Positions 45,744-54,475 are shown, counted from the stretch's first letter. The stretch: 64,000 nucleotides of DNA from Microbacterium rhizosphaerae (GCF_034120055.1 NZ_CP139368.1:2604001-2668000), one strand, 5' to 3'. Notes: generated from the letters alone by a model not told the origin. Numbers and translations: made by a program.

Positions 45744-46511
45744 TCAGCTGATCTTGCGCCGGTAGAGCGACATCGACACGGCATAGCCGACGACGAGGAT
45801 GCCGACGCACCAGGCGAGCGCCACCCAGATGTCGCCACCCACGGGCTGCCCCGCGAACAGAGCCCTCGTCGTGTCCACGATCGAGGTCACCGGCTGGTTC
45901 TCGGCGAACCAGCGCACGGGACCGGGCATGCTCTCGGTCGGCACGAACGCCGAGCTGATGAAGGGCAGGAAGATCAGTGGGTAGGCGAAGGCACTCGCGC
46001 CATCCACGGTCTTCGCGGACAGTCCCGCGATGACGGCCAGCCACGTGAGCGCCAGCGTGAACAGCACCAGGATGCCGATGACGGCCAGCCAGGCGCCGAC
46101 GCTCGCTCCGGTGCGGAACCCCATGATGAGCGCCACGCCGATGACGATCGCGACCGACACGAGGTTGGCGACGAGCGAGGTCAGCACCTGCGCCCACAGC
46201 ACGCCCGATCGCGCGATCGGCAGCGAGTGGAAGCGTTCGAAGATGCCGCTCTGCAGATCCATGAACAGGCGGTACGCCGTATACGCGATGCCCGAGGCGA
46301 TGGTGATGAGCAGGATGCCGGGCAGCATGTAGTCGATGTACGACCCCTTGGCGCTGCCCAGGTCGATCGCCCCGCTGAACACGTAGACGAACAGCAGCAT
46401 CAGCGCGATCGGAGTCACGGCGGTCGTGATGATGGTGTCGGGGCTGCGCAGGATGTGCCGCAGCGAGCGACCGGTGAGCACGGCGGTGTCGCCGATGGTG
46501 TGCGCGGTCAT
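45744..46511 (-). CDS. ABC-2 type multidrug permease (DrrB-like)
   Basis: A 255-residue membrane protein with six helices. The family segment DLQSGIFERFHSLPIARS (residues about 84-101) and the later PLIFLPFISSAFVPTESMPGPVRWFAENQPVT are typical of the daunorubicin resistance permease family. It overlaps the ATPase gene by 4 bases. With the ATPase it forms an ABC-2 exporter; substrate unknown. Confidence 0.9.
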   Translation of the reverse strand: MTAHTIGDTAVLTGRSLRHILRSPDTIITTAVTPIALMLLFVYVFSGAIDLGSAKGSYIDYMLPGILLITIASGIAYTAYRLFMDLQSGIFERFHSLPIARSGVLWAQVLTSLVANLVSVAIVIGVALIMGFRTGASVGAWLAVIGILVLFTLALTWLAVIAGLSAKTVDGASAFAYPLIFLPFISSAFVPTESMPGPVRWFAENQPVTSIVDTTRALFAGQPVGGDIWVALAWCVGILVVGYAVSMSLYRRKIS

Positions 46512-47332
46512 CGTCCTTCCTTCCCTGTGGCGGCGGCATCCTTCTCGGGGTCGCCGGCGGTCTCGTGCTCTGTCGCGTCCTCCTCGCCGGTCAGGGCGAA
46601 GAACACGTCCTCGAGGCTCGGCTGCTTCTCGACGTATTCGACCTTCGCCGGCGGCAGCAGCTGCTTGAGCTCGGCGAGCGTGCCGTCGACGATGATCGTG
46701 CCCTTGTGCAGGATCGCGATCTGGTTCGCCAGCTGCTCGGCCTCCTCGAGATACTGCGTGGTCAGCAGGACCGTGGTGCCCCCGCTCGCGAGCTCGCGGA
46801 CCGCGTCCCACACCTCGTTGCGCGCAGCCGGGTCGAGGCCCGTCGTCGGCTCGTCGAGGAAGATCACCGACGGGCTGCCGATGAGACTCATCGCGATGTC
46901 GAGGCGGCGGCGCATGCCGCCGGAGTACGTCCCGACCCGGCGGGAACCGGCATCCGTCAGCGAGAATCGGGCCAGGAGCGCGTCGGCGATCCCGCCCGGG
47001 TCCTTCTGGTGGCGCAGCTTGGCGATGAGGATGAGGTTCTCGCGGCCGGTGAGCACCTCGTCCACAGCGGCGAACTGGCCCGTGAGGCTCACCGTCTCGC
47101 GCACCTTCTGGGCCTGCGCCGTGACGTCGAAGCCCGCGATCGACGCGATGCCGGCATCGGGCTTCAGGAGGGTCGAGAGGATGCGGACGACCGTGGTCTT
47201 GCCCGCGCCGTTCGACCCGAGGAGGGCGAAGATGCTCCCTCGTGCGACGTCGAAGTCGACGCCCTTCAGCACGTGCAGGTCCTTGTAGGACTTCTCCAGA
47301 CCCTGCACATGGATCGCGGCATCCGCGGTCAT
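46508..47332 (-). CDS. ABC multidrug exporter ATPase (DrrA-like)
   Basis: A 274-residue ATPase. Walker A is LGSNGAGKTTVVRIL, signature TYSGGMRRRLDIAMSL, Walker B VIFLDEPTTGLDPAAR, and the DrrA-type C-terminal region LEDVFFALTG follows. The ATG at 47332 overlaps DUF1048 by 4 bases. The last 25 residues are a charged tail. It works with the permease downstream. Confidence 0.92.
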   Translation of the reverse strand: MTADAAIHVQGLEKSYKDLHVLKGVDFDVARGSIFALLGSNGAGKTTVVRILSTLLKPDAGIASIAGFDVTAQAQKVRETVSLTGQFAAVDEVLTGRENLILIAKLRHQKDPGGIADALLARFSLTDAGSRRVGTYSGGMRRRLDIAMSLIGSPSVIFLDEPTTGLDPAARNEVWDAVRELASGGTTVLLTTQYLEEAEQLANQIAILHKGTIIVDGTLAELKQLLPPAKVEYVEKQPSLEDVFFALTGEEDATEHETAGDPEKDAAATGKEGR

Positions 47333-47694
47333 GATCGTTCCTCCTTCTCTGCATCGTCGATCGCCTTCACGAGGCGGGCGCGCTCCTTGTCGATCCACTG
47401 CTTGCCGGCGTACGAGGCGGCGACCTCGTCGGCGAACGCCACCGGGTCGTCGCCGACGATCTCGCGCAGCGGAGTTCCGTCGGCCGCCGCGCGCTCCCAC
47501 ATGTCGACCTGGTCGCCCATCATCCGCATGAGCGTGTCGCCGTCGGTGATGCCGCCCGCGTACATGAAGTAGCGCTGCACGGCCTTCGCGGCCGAGCCGT
47601 AGGGCTCCGGCAGCGCCTCGAGACGCGCCTTGTACTGCTTGTACTGCTTCTTCTGCTCCAGCGAGCCCGTCAGGGTCTCGATCCAGTTCGCCAT
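47329..47694 (-). CDS. DUF1048 protein
   Basis: A 121-residue helical protein. Its N-terminus MANWIETLTGSLEQKKQYKQ and the GDQVDMWERAAADG region match DUF1048 proteins, which are usually encoded with PadR regulators and ABC-2 exporters. Function is unknown. It is 1 base from the padR stop and overlaps the ATPase gene by 4 bases. Confidence 0.85.
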   Translation of the reverse strand: MANWIETLTGSLEQKKQYKQYKARLEALPEPYGSAAKAVQRYFMYAGGITDGDTLMRMMGDQVDMWERAAADGTPLREIVGDDPVAFADEVAASYAGKQWIDKERARLVKAIDDAEKEERS

Positions 47695-47695
47695 C

Positions 47696-48037
47696 TCAGT
47701 TGTTCCCTTCGGAGTGTTCCTGCTGAATGTGTGTCATGCGGTCGGCGAGCGAGTTCCAACTGCCCCAGAACTCGCCCAGCTGATCTCGTCCCTGCGCGTT
47801 GAGCGAGTAGACCTTGCGCGGCGGACCCTTCTCGGACGGCACCTTCTCGACGTCGACCAGGCCCTTCTGCTCGATGCGCAGGAGGACGGCGTAGATCGTG
47901 CCCTCGACGATGTCCGCGAAGCCGCGGTCTCGAAGCTCTGACGTGATCTCGTACCCGTACGCGGGACGCGTCGCGAGGATCGACAGGACGATGCCCTCCA
48001 GAACGCCCTTGAGCATCTCGGTGTCCTGCTTGCCCAT
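47696..48037 (-). CDS. PadR-family transcriptional regulator
   Basis: A 113-residue regulator with the PadR winged helix: LKGVLEGIVLSILATRPAYGYEI, then FADIVEGTIYAVLLRIEQKGLVDVE and a short C-terminal helix. Such small PadR proteins dimerise, bind their own promoter and respond to drugs carried by the linked pump. It heads the operon PadR-DUF1048-ATPase-permease. Repeated sequence upstream (48057-48123) is the expected operator. Confidence 0.9.
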   Translation of the reverse strand: MGKQDTEMLKGVLEGIVLSILATRPAYGYEITSELRDRGFADIVEGTIYAVLLRIEQKGLVDVEKVPSEKGPPRKVYSLNAQGRDQLGEFWGSWNSLADRMTHIQQEHSEGNN

Positions 48038-48056
48038 CGGTGTCCCCCTCTCTGCT

Positions 48057-48123
48057 ACTCAGTGTTGTTGACTACCAGTAGACGGTAACACTGAGTACCG
48101 GTAGATAGCAACACCAAGTACCG
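48057..48123. promoter_or_regulatory. PadR operator region with direct and inverted repeats
   Basis: An inverted repeat of ACTCAGTGTT (48057-48066) and AACACTGAGT (48087-48096) with 20-base spacing overlaps direct repeats of 23 bases at 48071-48093 and 48094-48116 (16 of 23 identical) plus a partial third at 48117-48123. It lies 20 bases upstream of the padR start. Confidence 0.55.
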
Positions 48124-48378
48124 AATTTCTTTCACGAACTCATCACGCGCTGGTGCCGGCAAACGACGACAGCGACATCTGAGCCTCACGCCGCTGCGCA
48201 GACCTCCACGAAGGAGCTCACGCGGCCTTGTGGAGGAAGCGAAACTCGTGGCGGCCGAGCCCCTTCAGGATCCCGTCGAAGGGGTGCCCGAAGGCGGCGC
48301 GGCCGCGGCGGAAGCGTCCGGCCGTGCGGCCATCATTTACTCGTGCGATGAATCGGTGCGTGGACTCCGCGCGCGCTG
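48124..48378. other. Gene-free stretch, possible coding remnant
   Basis: No complete gene. On the minus strand, positions about 48218-48376 translate to an open stretch ending GILKGLGRHEFRFLHKAA, which reads like the tail of a protein but has no start of its own and no recognised family. The rest is the upstream region of padR. Confidence 0.3.
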
Positions 48379-48723
48379 CTAGATCGGCACACTGATCTCG
48401 TCGTCCGAGGCCCGCTCGTCGGGCAGCTCGGCAGGCTCGGGGACGAGGTGGAGGCCCGCCGAGGAGTTCGCGGCGAACATCAGGGCCTCGAGCCACCGGC
48501 GGTTCAGCTGCGCCCGTCGGCTGCCCGCATAGCTGAAGACGATCGAGGAGTGGGGGTGCAGCCACACGGTGGTCCGGCCGCTGCCCAGGCTGCGATCGAC
48601 CGTCCAGTTGAACGTGAACGCCTCGCCGCGCCGCAGTTTCGTGCCGATCACACTTTGCAGGTGAAGCAGGACTCGATCCTCGATGTCGAGTCGCGTGTCG
48701 TTCTCGTAGATGAACTTGCCCAC
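48379..48723 (-). CDS. Small DUF7882-like protein, copy 1
   Basis: A 114-residue protein beginning at the GTG 48723 (AAGGG upstream), which gives GKFIYENDTRLDIEDRVLLH. Later segments are IGTKLRRGEAFTFNW and GRTTVWLHPHSSIVFSYAG. It shares most of these positions with the gene at 55649-56005. This family is frequent in Microbacteriaceae and was often mislabelled as ATP-dependent DNA ligase; no ligase motif is present. Function unknown. It is divergent from the AraC gene. Confidence 0.75.
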   Translation of the reverse strand: MGKFIYENDTRLDIEDRVLLHLQSVIGTKLRRGEAFTFNWTVDRSLGSGRTTVWLHPHSSIVFSYAGSRRAQLNRRWLEALMFAANSSAGLHLVPEPAELPDERASDDEISVPI

Positions 48724-48867
48724 GGGCCCGCCCTTCTGGTCCCCGGGCAAGCGCCCGTGTCTCGATCCCCGATCACGAGTATTTTATCCTTCAAACGCAA
48801 GTCATATCCCGCAACCGCACGAATTGACGTCTGCGGATTCGCGGGGTGAGATGGAGGGGTGGACGGG

Positions 48868-49671
48868 ATGGATGGCTCCGAGCCGCGACCGACGCATGAG
48901 CCCGGGTCATCGACGGCGGTCCTGGTGCGGGACGAACCCCGCTCTTCGTCCGGATCGCCCGTCCTCCGCCGGGACGAGAGTGGTTCCGGACTCGTCGTCT
49001 CGGAGATCACCACGACGATCGCCGGCGGGGTTCCCGGGTCGACGGGTGCGGACGATCCGCAGGTCCACGGGGATGACGTGGCCATCGATGCGGGCGCCCT
49101 CGACGAGTTCGCCCGACGGGTCCTCGACCGCGAGCGGTTCCACGTCGAGTTCCGCGGGTGGGAGCCGGAGACACCGCAGGCGACTCAGCAATGGCGCGAG
49201 ATGGTCGCCTACGTTCAGCCGCTGATACGCCGCGGCCTCACGACGGATCCGATTCTCGGCCGTCCCCTGCAAGACCTGATCATCGCCACGTTCCTGCGCA
49301 CCTTCCCCACCAACATCGACGACCCCGTCGCCGCCCCGGGCGCTGTGACCGCGGCCGTGGGCCGCGCGATCCGATACCTCGAGGACCACTTCGCGCGACC
49401 GGTGCGTATGCCGGACGTCGTCGCGGCCTCCCGGCTCTCACCCCGCGGCCTGCAGGCGGCGTTCCAGCGCGAGCTGTCCTGCACCCCCAGCGGATACCTG
49501 CGACGCATCCGCCTCACCGCTGCGCACCGCGAGCTGCGGCTCGCGGACTCGACATCCAGCGCGACCGTCGCGCAGATCGCTCGCGCGTCGGGCTTCACCC
49601 ACATCGGTCGTTTCTCCGTGGCCTACCGCGACGCGTACGGCGAGTCGCCGCGCGAGACGCTTCGTCGGTGA
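48868..49671 (+). CDS. AraC-family regulator 1
   Basis: About 267 residues. The C-terminal double helix-turn-helix is intact (MPDVVAASRLSPRGLQAAFQ and VAQIARASGFTHIGRFSVAY, residues about 175-260). Of the N-terminal sensor only the last part resembles known AraC proteins (FHVEFRGWEPETPQATQQW); the first 60 residues are low-complexity and unlike a cupin, so the sensor may be degraded. The ATG at 48868 has GGAGGGG eight bases upstream; a GTG at 48859 is the alternative. It ends 7 bases before a second AraC gene. Confidence 0.82.
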   Translation: MDGSEPRPTHEPGSSTAVLVRDEPRSSSGSPVLRRDESGSGLVVSEITTTIAGGVPGSTGADDPQVHGDDVAIDAGALDEFARRVLDRERFHVEFRGWEPETPQATQQWREMVAYVQPLIRRGLTTDPILGRPLQDLIIATFLRTFPTNIDDPVAAPGAVTAAVGRAIRYLEDHFARPVRMPDVVAASRLSPRGLQAAFQRELSCTPSGYLRRIRLTAAHRELRLADSTSSATVAQIARASGFTHIGRFSVAYRDAYGESPRETLRR

Positions 49672-49678
49672 GGCCGGG

Positions 49679-50614
49679 GTGACGTATTTCGACCGCGCGT
49701 TCGGTTCGAACGACATCGGCGAGGCCGAGCAGTGGATGGATGCCGCCTACGGCCGGGTCGACCTCGATCCGCGGTTCCAGCGATACGACGAGCGGATGAG
49801 GGGCGACGACCGCTTCTTCCTCACCGCTGCGCGCATGGACGGCACCTACAGCTGCCTCATCGACCCCGGCCTGTTCATCGTCGCGACGGCCACGCCCGGC
49901 TTCAGCTGGATGAGGGATCGTGACGAAGGCAGCCTCTTCGACCAGCCCGCCATCTTCCAGCCCGGCGATCCCTACTCCGTCGTCGCGAGCAACACCGAGG
50001 TGCACGCCGTCGGATTCGCGACGGATGCGCTGCGGCGAAGCGCTCGGCTCCTGTGCGGGGATGACGAGCTCGAGCTGCGGTTCGACGGGGTGCGCGCGGC
50101 GTCGCGGGAGTCCGCCGCCACGCTCCTGGCCGCACTCGACCTCGTCCACGGACACGCGCGCGAGGGGCTCCTCAGCAACGACCTCTTCCGTGCGCGCGTC
50201 TACCGGCACATCGCGATCCGGACGCTCGACTCGTTCCGAGTGGTCGGCGACCGGCACCGGCTGCGGGTCTCGGCGGAGCGCCGGCATTCGATCTACCGTC
50301 TCGCCGCCGACTACTTCCACGAGCATGCGTCTCTCCCCATCACGCTGGAGGACGCCGCCGAGGCGGTGGGTGCATCCGTGCCCGAGCTCGACCTCGCGTT
50401 TCGCGCCTACGCGCCCGGGGAGGAGAGCCCGACCGTGTTCCTGCAGGGCGTCCGGCTCGAGGCCGCGCTGCGCGATCTGCAGGCGGGTGATCCGACGCTG
50501 GGCAGCACCGTGGGCGAGATCGCGACACGCTGGGGCTTTCCGTCCCCGAGCCGCTTCGCCGCGCAGTTCCGGGCCGCCTACGGCGTGAATCCGAAGTCGG
50601 TGCTCGACCGCTGA
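49679..50614 (+). CDS. AraC-family regulator 2
   Basis: A 311-residue protein. The C-terminal region (residues about 200-305) has the AraC double motif, with DAAEAVGASVPELDLAFRAY and VGEIATRWGFPSPSRFAAQF as the two recognition units. The N-terminal 150 residues form the sensor domain of the type usually called AraC_binding_2 (ATPGFSWMRD, FQPGDPYSVV). The GTG at 49679 lies 7 bases after the first AraC gene. It stands 57 bases upstream of the polyketide operon and may regulate it. Confidence 0.83.
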   Translation: MTYFDRAFGSNDIGEAEQWMDAAYGRVDLDPRFQRYDERMRGDDRFFLTAARMDGTYSCLIDPGLFIVATATPGFSWMRDRDEGSLFDQPAIFQPGDPYSVVASNTEVHAVGFATDALRRSARLLCGDDELELRFDGVRAASRESAATLLAALDLVHGHAREGLLSNDLFRARVYRHIAIRTLDSFRVVGDRHRLRVSAERRHSIYRLAADYFHEHASLPITLEDAAEAVGASVPELDLAFRAYAPGEESPTVFLQGVRLEAALRDLQAGDPTLGSTVGEIATRWGFPSPSRFAAQFRAAYGVNPKSVLDR

Positions 50615-50644
50615 CCCGCCGAATACCCGTCAATCGTTCTCGTG

Positions 50645-50666
50645 ACCCGCTGGAGCGGGTTACCGT
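50645..50666 (+). promoter_or_regulatory. Promoter element and palindrome before the polyketide synthase gene
   Basis: ACCCGCT-GG-AGCGGGT (50645-50660) is a perfect palindrome placed directly before TACCGT (50661-50666), which ends five bases before the ATG. It could be an operator overlapping a leaderless promoter. Confidence 0.4.
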
Positions 50667-50671
50667 GAGCC

Positions 50672-51763
50672 ATGCCCGCAGCGATCCTCTCCATCGGCAC
50701 AGCGGTTCCGGCGACACGTATGGCCCAGTCCGAGGCGCGTGACTTCTTCGCCGCGCAGCCGGGCATCGGGCGGCTGGGCGGGCGTCTCATCCATGCGGCG
50801 TTCGATCAGTCCGCGATCGACTTCCGCCATACCGTGATCCCGGATCTCTACACGGCAGAGGGCGGCATCTTCCTGAGCCCGACCACGGGCATGCGACGGC
50901 CGACGACCGGTGAGCGCAACGCCTACTACCGCCGCGAGGCGCCCCCGCTGTTCGCGGCGGCCGCCTCCGAGGCACTCGCTCGTGCGGGAGTCGGCGCCGC
51001 GGAGGTCACGCACGTCATCACGGCATCGTGCACCGGGTTCTTCGCCCCGGGGCCCGACTTCCGGCTCGTGATGGACCTCGGACTCCCCACGAGCGTCGAG
51101 CGGTACCACATCGGGTTCATGGGATGCGCGGCCGCCTTCCCCGCGCTGCGTGCCGCCACGCGCATCTGCGATGCGCAGCCGGGTGCCGTCGTCCTGGTCG
51201 CGTGCGCCGAGCTGTGCACTCTGCACATCCGCTCCTCCGACGTGCCCGACCAGATCGTCGCATCCTCGGTGTTCGCCGACGGTGCTGCGGCGGCCGTCGT
51301 GACCTCGGACGCCGCACGTGCGACGAACGCCCACCTGGAGGCGGCCGGGTTCACGACCGCCATCACGAGCGAGGGCGAGAACGCCATGGACTGGACGATC
51401 GGCGACGAAGGCTTCGAGATGGTCCTCACCGCCGAGGTGCCCCGCATCGTCGGGCGCGAGATCCGCGCCGCGGTCGATGCGGCCGGCGGCTCGGAGACGG
51501 CGGATGCGTGGGCCGTCCACCCCGGCGGGCGCAGCGTGCTCGACCGCGTGCAGTCCGGGCTCGACCTGCCCGACAGCGCCATGCAGACGTCGCGCGCGGT
51601 GCTGCGGGAGTACGGCAACATGTCGAGCGCCACCATCCTCTTCATCCTCGGCCGCCTGCTCGCCGACCCGACCCTCGGCGACGGCGCACGTGTGATGGGC
51701 CTCGCGTTCGGCCCGGGGCTGACCGTCGAGACGGCCCGATTCACCCGGCGGGATGCGACGTGA
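50672..51763 (+). CDS. Type III polyketide synthase
   Basis: A 363-residue chalcone-synthase-fold enzyme. The catalytic triad is visible: Cys152 in GFMGCAAAF, His283 in AVHPGGRSVL and Asn316 in EYGNMSSAT. It would extend an acyl-CoA starter with malonyl-CoA units to a resorcinol or pyrone. The next two genes are a methyltransferase and a flavin hydroxylase, the same trio as the Streptomyces srsABC phenolic lipid operon, so an alkylresorcinol synthase is the best guess; PhlD-like or alkylpyrone activity cannot be excluded. Confidence 0.92.
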   Translation: MPAAILSIGTAVPATRMAQSEARDFFAAQPGIGRLGGRLIHAAFDQSAIDFRHTVIPDLYTAEGGIFLSPTTGMRRPTTGERNAYYRREAPPLFAAAASEALARAGVGAAEVTHVITASCTGFFAPGPDFRLVMDLGLPTSVERYHIGFMGCAAAFPALRAATRICDAQPGAVVLVACAELCTLHIRSSDVPDQIVASSVFADGAAAAVVTSDAARATNAHLEAAGFTTAITSEGENAMDWTIGDEGFEMVLTAEVPRIVGREIRAAVDAAGGSETADAWAVHPGGRSVLDRVQSGLDLPDSAMQTSRAVLREYGNMSSATILFILGRLLADPTLGDGARVMGLAFGPGLTVETARFTRRDAT

Positions 51764-52452
51764 GCCTCGCCGTCCGCGATGCGCAGCTGCGCGAGATGAT
51801 GGACGACCCGGACTGCGATCCCGTCCGGCTGCGCCGCACACTCCAGCGGTTCGCGATCACGAACCGCTTCGTGGCGGGATGGGGCCGGACGTACCGGAAC
51901 CTGATCGCGCCTGCGCTGGCGGCCCTCGGGCGTCCCGCGACGATCCTGGACCTCGGATGCGGCGGCGGCGACGTGCTGCGCCGCGTCGTGCACGCGGCGC
52001 GCCGTGACGGCTTCGAGGTCACCGGGCTCGGCGTGGATCCTGACGAGCGGGCGATCGCGACGACGAGACCGATGGATGCTGTCACCTACCGCGCCGCCGA
52101 CAGCCGGCGTCTCCTGGCCGAAGCGGCCGCCTTCGACATCGTGATCTCCAACCACGTGCTCCACCACCTCGACGAGCACGCCTTCGACGCCTTCGTGGAC
52201 GAATCGGCGTCGCTGGCGACGACCCTCTGCATCCACTCCGACATCCGCCGCGCCTCGCTCGCCTACGCCGCCTATGCGGTCGGGATCACCCCGATCTCCC
52301 CGGGCTCGTACCTGCGCACCGACGGCCTGCGCAGCATCCGTCGCTCCTTCACGCCCCGCGAACTGTCCGCTGTCCTGCCGCTCGGCTGGCGCGTGGAGAC
52401 CTCGCGGCCGTTCCGCGTGCTCGCGGTGCACCGGGCGCGGCACCGCGCATGA
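51760..52452 (+). CDS. SAM-dependent methyltransferase of the polyketide operon
   Basis: A 230-residue class I methyltransferase. The SAM-binding motif is ILDLGCGGGDVLRRV (residues about 62-76), followed by GLGVDPDERAI and ISNHVLHHL. The GTG at 51760 overlaps the PKS stop (GTGA). It is expected to O- or C-methylate the polyketide product. In srsABC the methyltransferase is a membrane ICMT-like protein, so this is a non-homologous replacement in the same slot. Confidence 0.88.
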   Translation: MSLAVRDAQLREMMDDPDCDPVRLRRTLQRFAITNRFVAGWGRTYRNLIAPALAALGRPATILDLGCGGGDVLRRVVHAARRDGFEVTGLGVDPDERAIATTRPMDAVTYRAADSRRLLAEAAAFDIVISNHVLHHLDEHAFDAFVDESASLATTLCIHSDIRRASLAYAAYAVGITPISPGSYLRTDGLRSIRRSFTPRELSAVLPLGWRVETSRPFRVLAVHRARHRA

Positions 52453-53579
52453 GCCATCACGAGGTGATCGTCGTCGGGGCCGGCCCGGCAGGGCTGCTGG
52501 TGTCCGCCGAGCTGGCGCGGCGCGGCGTCGACGTCGCGCTCTTCGAAGCGCGCACGACCGCCGGCGCGGGAAGCCGGGCGATCGGCGTGCACCCGCCCGT
52601 GCTCGCGGCTCTCGAGGCATCCGGTGCGACCGAGCGCATCCTGGCCGCTGGCGCCCGCATCCCGCGCGGCGAGGCGCGCAACCGCAGCGGCAGCGTCCTG
52701 GGCGAGGTGCGGTTCGACCGCCTCAGCACTCGATTCCCGTTCGTTGCGGCGGTTCCGCAGGCGGTCACCGAGGCCGCGCTCGCGCACGGCGCGCCCCTGC
52801 CGGTCCGCGGACGCCGGGTGGATGCCGTCAGCGAGCGCATCGATCGGGTCGAGGTGCGCTTCGCGGGGGATGCGGCCACCGCCTCGGCGGTCGTCGTCGC
52901 TGCCGGAGTCGCGGGACGACGACTGGTGCCCGCCGCCCTGCCGCGAGCGCGGAGCTATCGGGACCGCTATGTCATGGCGGACCTCTCCGGCCCGACCGGG
53001 GAGCCCGACGGGCTCGCGGTCGTCACGCTGGACCCGGCCGGAGTCGTCGAGTCGTTCCCGCTGCCGGGCGGCGGCAGGCGACTCGTCGCGTGGAACGGCC
53101 AGGGGCCGGCAGAAGACGGACCGGCCCTCGACACGCTCCGCACCGCGGTCGCGGCGCGCACCGGAGACGTCCCGCTCGCCGACCTGATCCAGGATGCGAC
53201 GGCCTTCGGCATCCGTCGCGTGCTCGCCCGCCGCATGCGCTGCGGGCGCGTCTTCGTGATCGGCGATGCCGCGCACGAGATCAGTCCCATCGGCGGGCAG
53301 GGCATGAACCTCGGGCTGCTGGATGCCGCGACCCTCGCGCCCGTGCTCGCACAATGGCTGGCCGACCCCGGTTCCGAAGGAGCATTCGATCGCTGGGAGC
53401 GCAGCCGCCTGCAGTCGGCGCGGACGGCGGCGCGCATCTCGGGGCTCAACACGGCTCTCGGCCGTGGGCGGGGCGCTGGGTCCCATCGCCTCCTCGCGGG
53501 TGCGGTCCGAGGGCTGGCCGGGCGGTTCTCCCCCGTGCTGGCGCGGGCGTACGCGATGGGTTTCGACGCCGACGCGTGA
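52449..53579 (+). CDS. FAD-dependent monooxygenase of the polyketide operon
   Basis: A 376-residue UbiH/PHBH-type flavoprotein hydroxylase. The FAD motifs are VVGAGPAGLLVSAELARRG (residues 8-26) and GDAAHEISPIGGQGMNLGL (about 275-293). The ATG overlaps the methyltransferase stop by 4 bases. By analogy with SrsC it would hydroxylate the methylated resorcinol toward a hydroquinone/quinone. NAD(P)H preference cannot be read. Confidence 0.9.
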   Translation: MSHHEVIVVGAGPAGLLVSAELARRGVDVALFEARTTAGAGSRAIGVHPPVLAALEASGATERILAAGARIPRGEARNRSGSVLGEVRFDRLSTRFPFVAAVPQAVTEAALAHGAPLPVRGRRVDAVSERIDRVEVRFAGDAATASAVVVAAGVAGRRLVPAALPRARSYRDRYVMADLSGPTGEPDGLAVVTLDPAGVVESFPLPGGGRRLVAWNGQGPAEDGPALDTLRTAVAARTGDVPLADLIQDATAFGIRRVLARRMRCGRVFVIGDAAHEISPIGGQGMNLGLLDAATLAPVLAQWLADPGSEGAFDRWERSRLQSARTAARISGLNTALGRGRGAGSHRLLAGAVRGLAGRFSPVLARAYAMGFDADA

Positions 53580-53587
53580 CGAGAGCG

Positions 53588-54463
53588 TCAGGCGGCCAGC
53601 CGGCTGGCGACGACGACCTCGGCCGTCAGCAGCAGCGCTCCCGCCATGACGAGCTGGAATGAGAGGCGCCTCGGCTCGCGGATGAGCGAGACGACGAGCC
53701 CCCACGCCGCGAGCACGAGCACGCCCGCGGTGAGCACCCAGGTCGCGATCACACCCGCCGTGCTGTCGACATCGGTGCCGAGACGCACGACGACCGCCCC
53801 GACGACGAGCGCGACGTAGGCCACCACCGCCGACGCGCGGCGGCCGAGGCGGTGCGGCAGCCCGCGGACCCCGGTGAGCTCGTCATCCTCGAGGTCGGGC
53901 AGCACGTTGGAGAAGTGCACGGCTGTTCCGAGCGCGGCTCCCGCGATCCAGGCCCAGAGCGGGGCGACATGGGGATGCGAGAGCGCCAGCGTCGCCAGAG
54001 AGGGGAAGACGCCGAATCCCACGGCGAAGCATGCGGCGGACCACACCGTCGACTTCAGCACCGCGTTGTAGGCCCAGCCGCAGGCGAGGAACACCGCGTG
54101 GGCGACCGCCATCCCCCACCCGAGCAGCGCCGAGAGGGCGAGTGCGACGACCACGGCGACGATCGCCGAGATCCACGCGACGCGAATCGGCGCCTGCTCG
54201 CGTGCGAGAGGCTTGTCCGTGCGGCCGGCGATGCGATCCCGCGGGGCGTCGATCACGTCGTTCGACAGGCCGATCGACACCTGGCCGAAGAAGACCGAGA
54301 CGGTCAGCACGACCAGACGGTCGAGGTCGACACCGACCGAGAGTCCGAGGGCGAGCGCGATCGTCGTGACGACCACCGTGGGGCCGGGATGCGTCGAGCG
54401 CCATAGGGTGGCGACGACGTTCGGGCGGCTCCGCTCCGAACTCCCCGTGACTGGCGGCGTCAT
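53588..54463 (-). CDS. UbiA-family prenyltransferase
   Basis: A 291-residue membrane enzyme. The first Asp motif is NDVIDAPRDRIAGRTDKP (residues 68-85) and the second is DLEDDELTG (190-198), both needed for Mg-prenyl diphosphate binding. About eight helices. The ATG at 54463 follows TACCGT by six bases, so it is leaderless. It is convergent with the monooxygenase gene (8 bases). UbiA enzymes prenylate aromatic rings, so the polyketide next door is an attractive acceptor; a housekeeping carotenoid-type substrate is the alternative. Confidence 0.9.
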   Translation of the reverse strand: MTPPVTGSSERSRPNVVATLWRSTHPGPTVVVTTIALALGLSVGVDLDRLVVLTVSVFFGQVSIGLSNDVIDAPRDRIAGRTDKPLAREQAPIRVAWISAIVAVVVALALSALLGWGMAVAHAVFLACGWAYNAVLKSTVWSAACFAVGFGVFPSLATLALSHPHVAPLWAWIAGAALGTAVHFSNVLPDLEDDELTGVRGLPHRLGRRASAVVAYVALVVGAVVVRLGTDVDSTAGVIATWVLTAGVLVLAAWGLVVSLIREPRRLSFQLVMAGALLLTAEVVVASRLAA

Positions 54464-54469
54464 GCACCC

Positions 54470-54475
54470 ACGGTA
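54470..54475 (-). promoter_or_regulatory. -10 box of the UbiA gene
   Basis: TACCGT ends six bases before the ATG at 54463. Confidence 0.5.

Noticed and set aside
48218..48376. Small protein gene after the DUF7882-like stop
   Set aside because: No start codon of its own and no recognised homologue; only listed as a possible remnant.
47696..50614. Genomic island boundary at the accessory region
   Set aside because: No integrase, tRNA, direct repeats or composition shift was found to mark edges.
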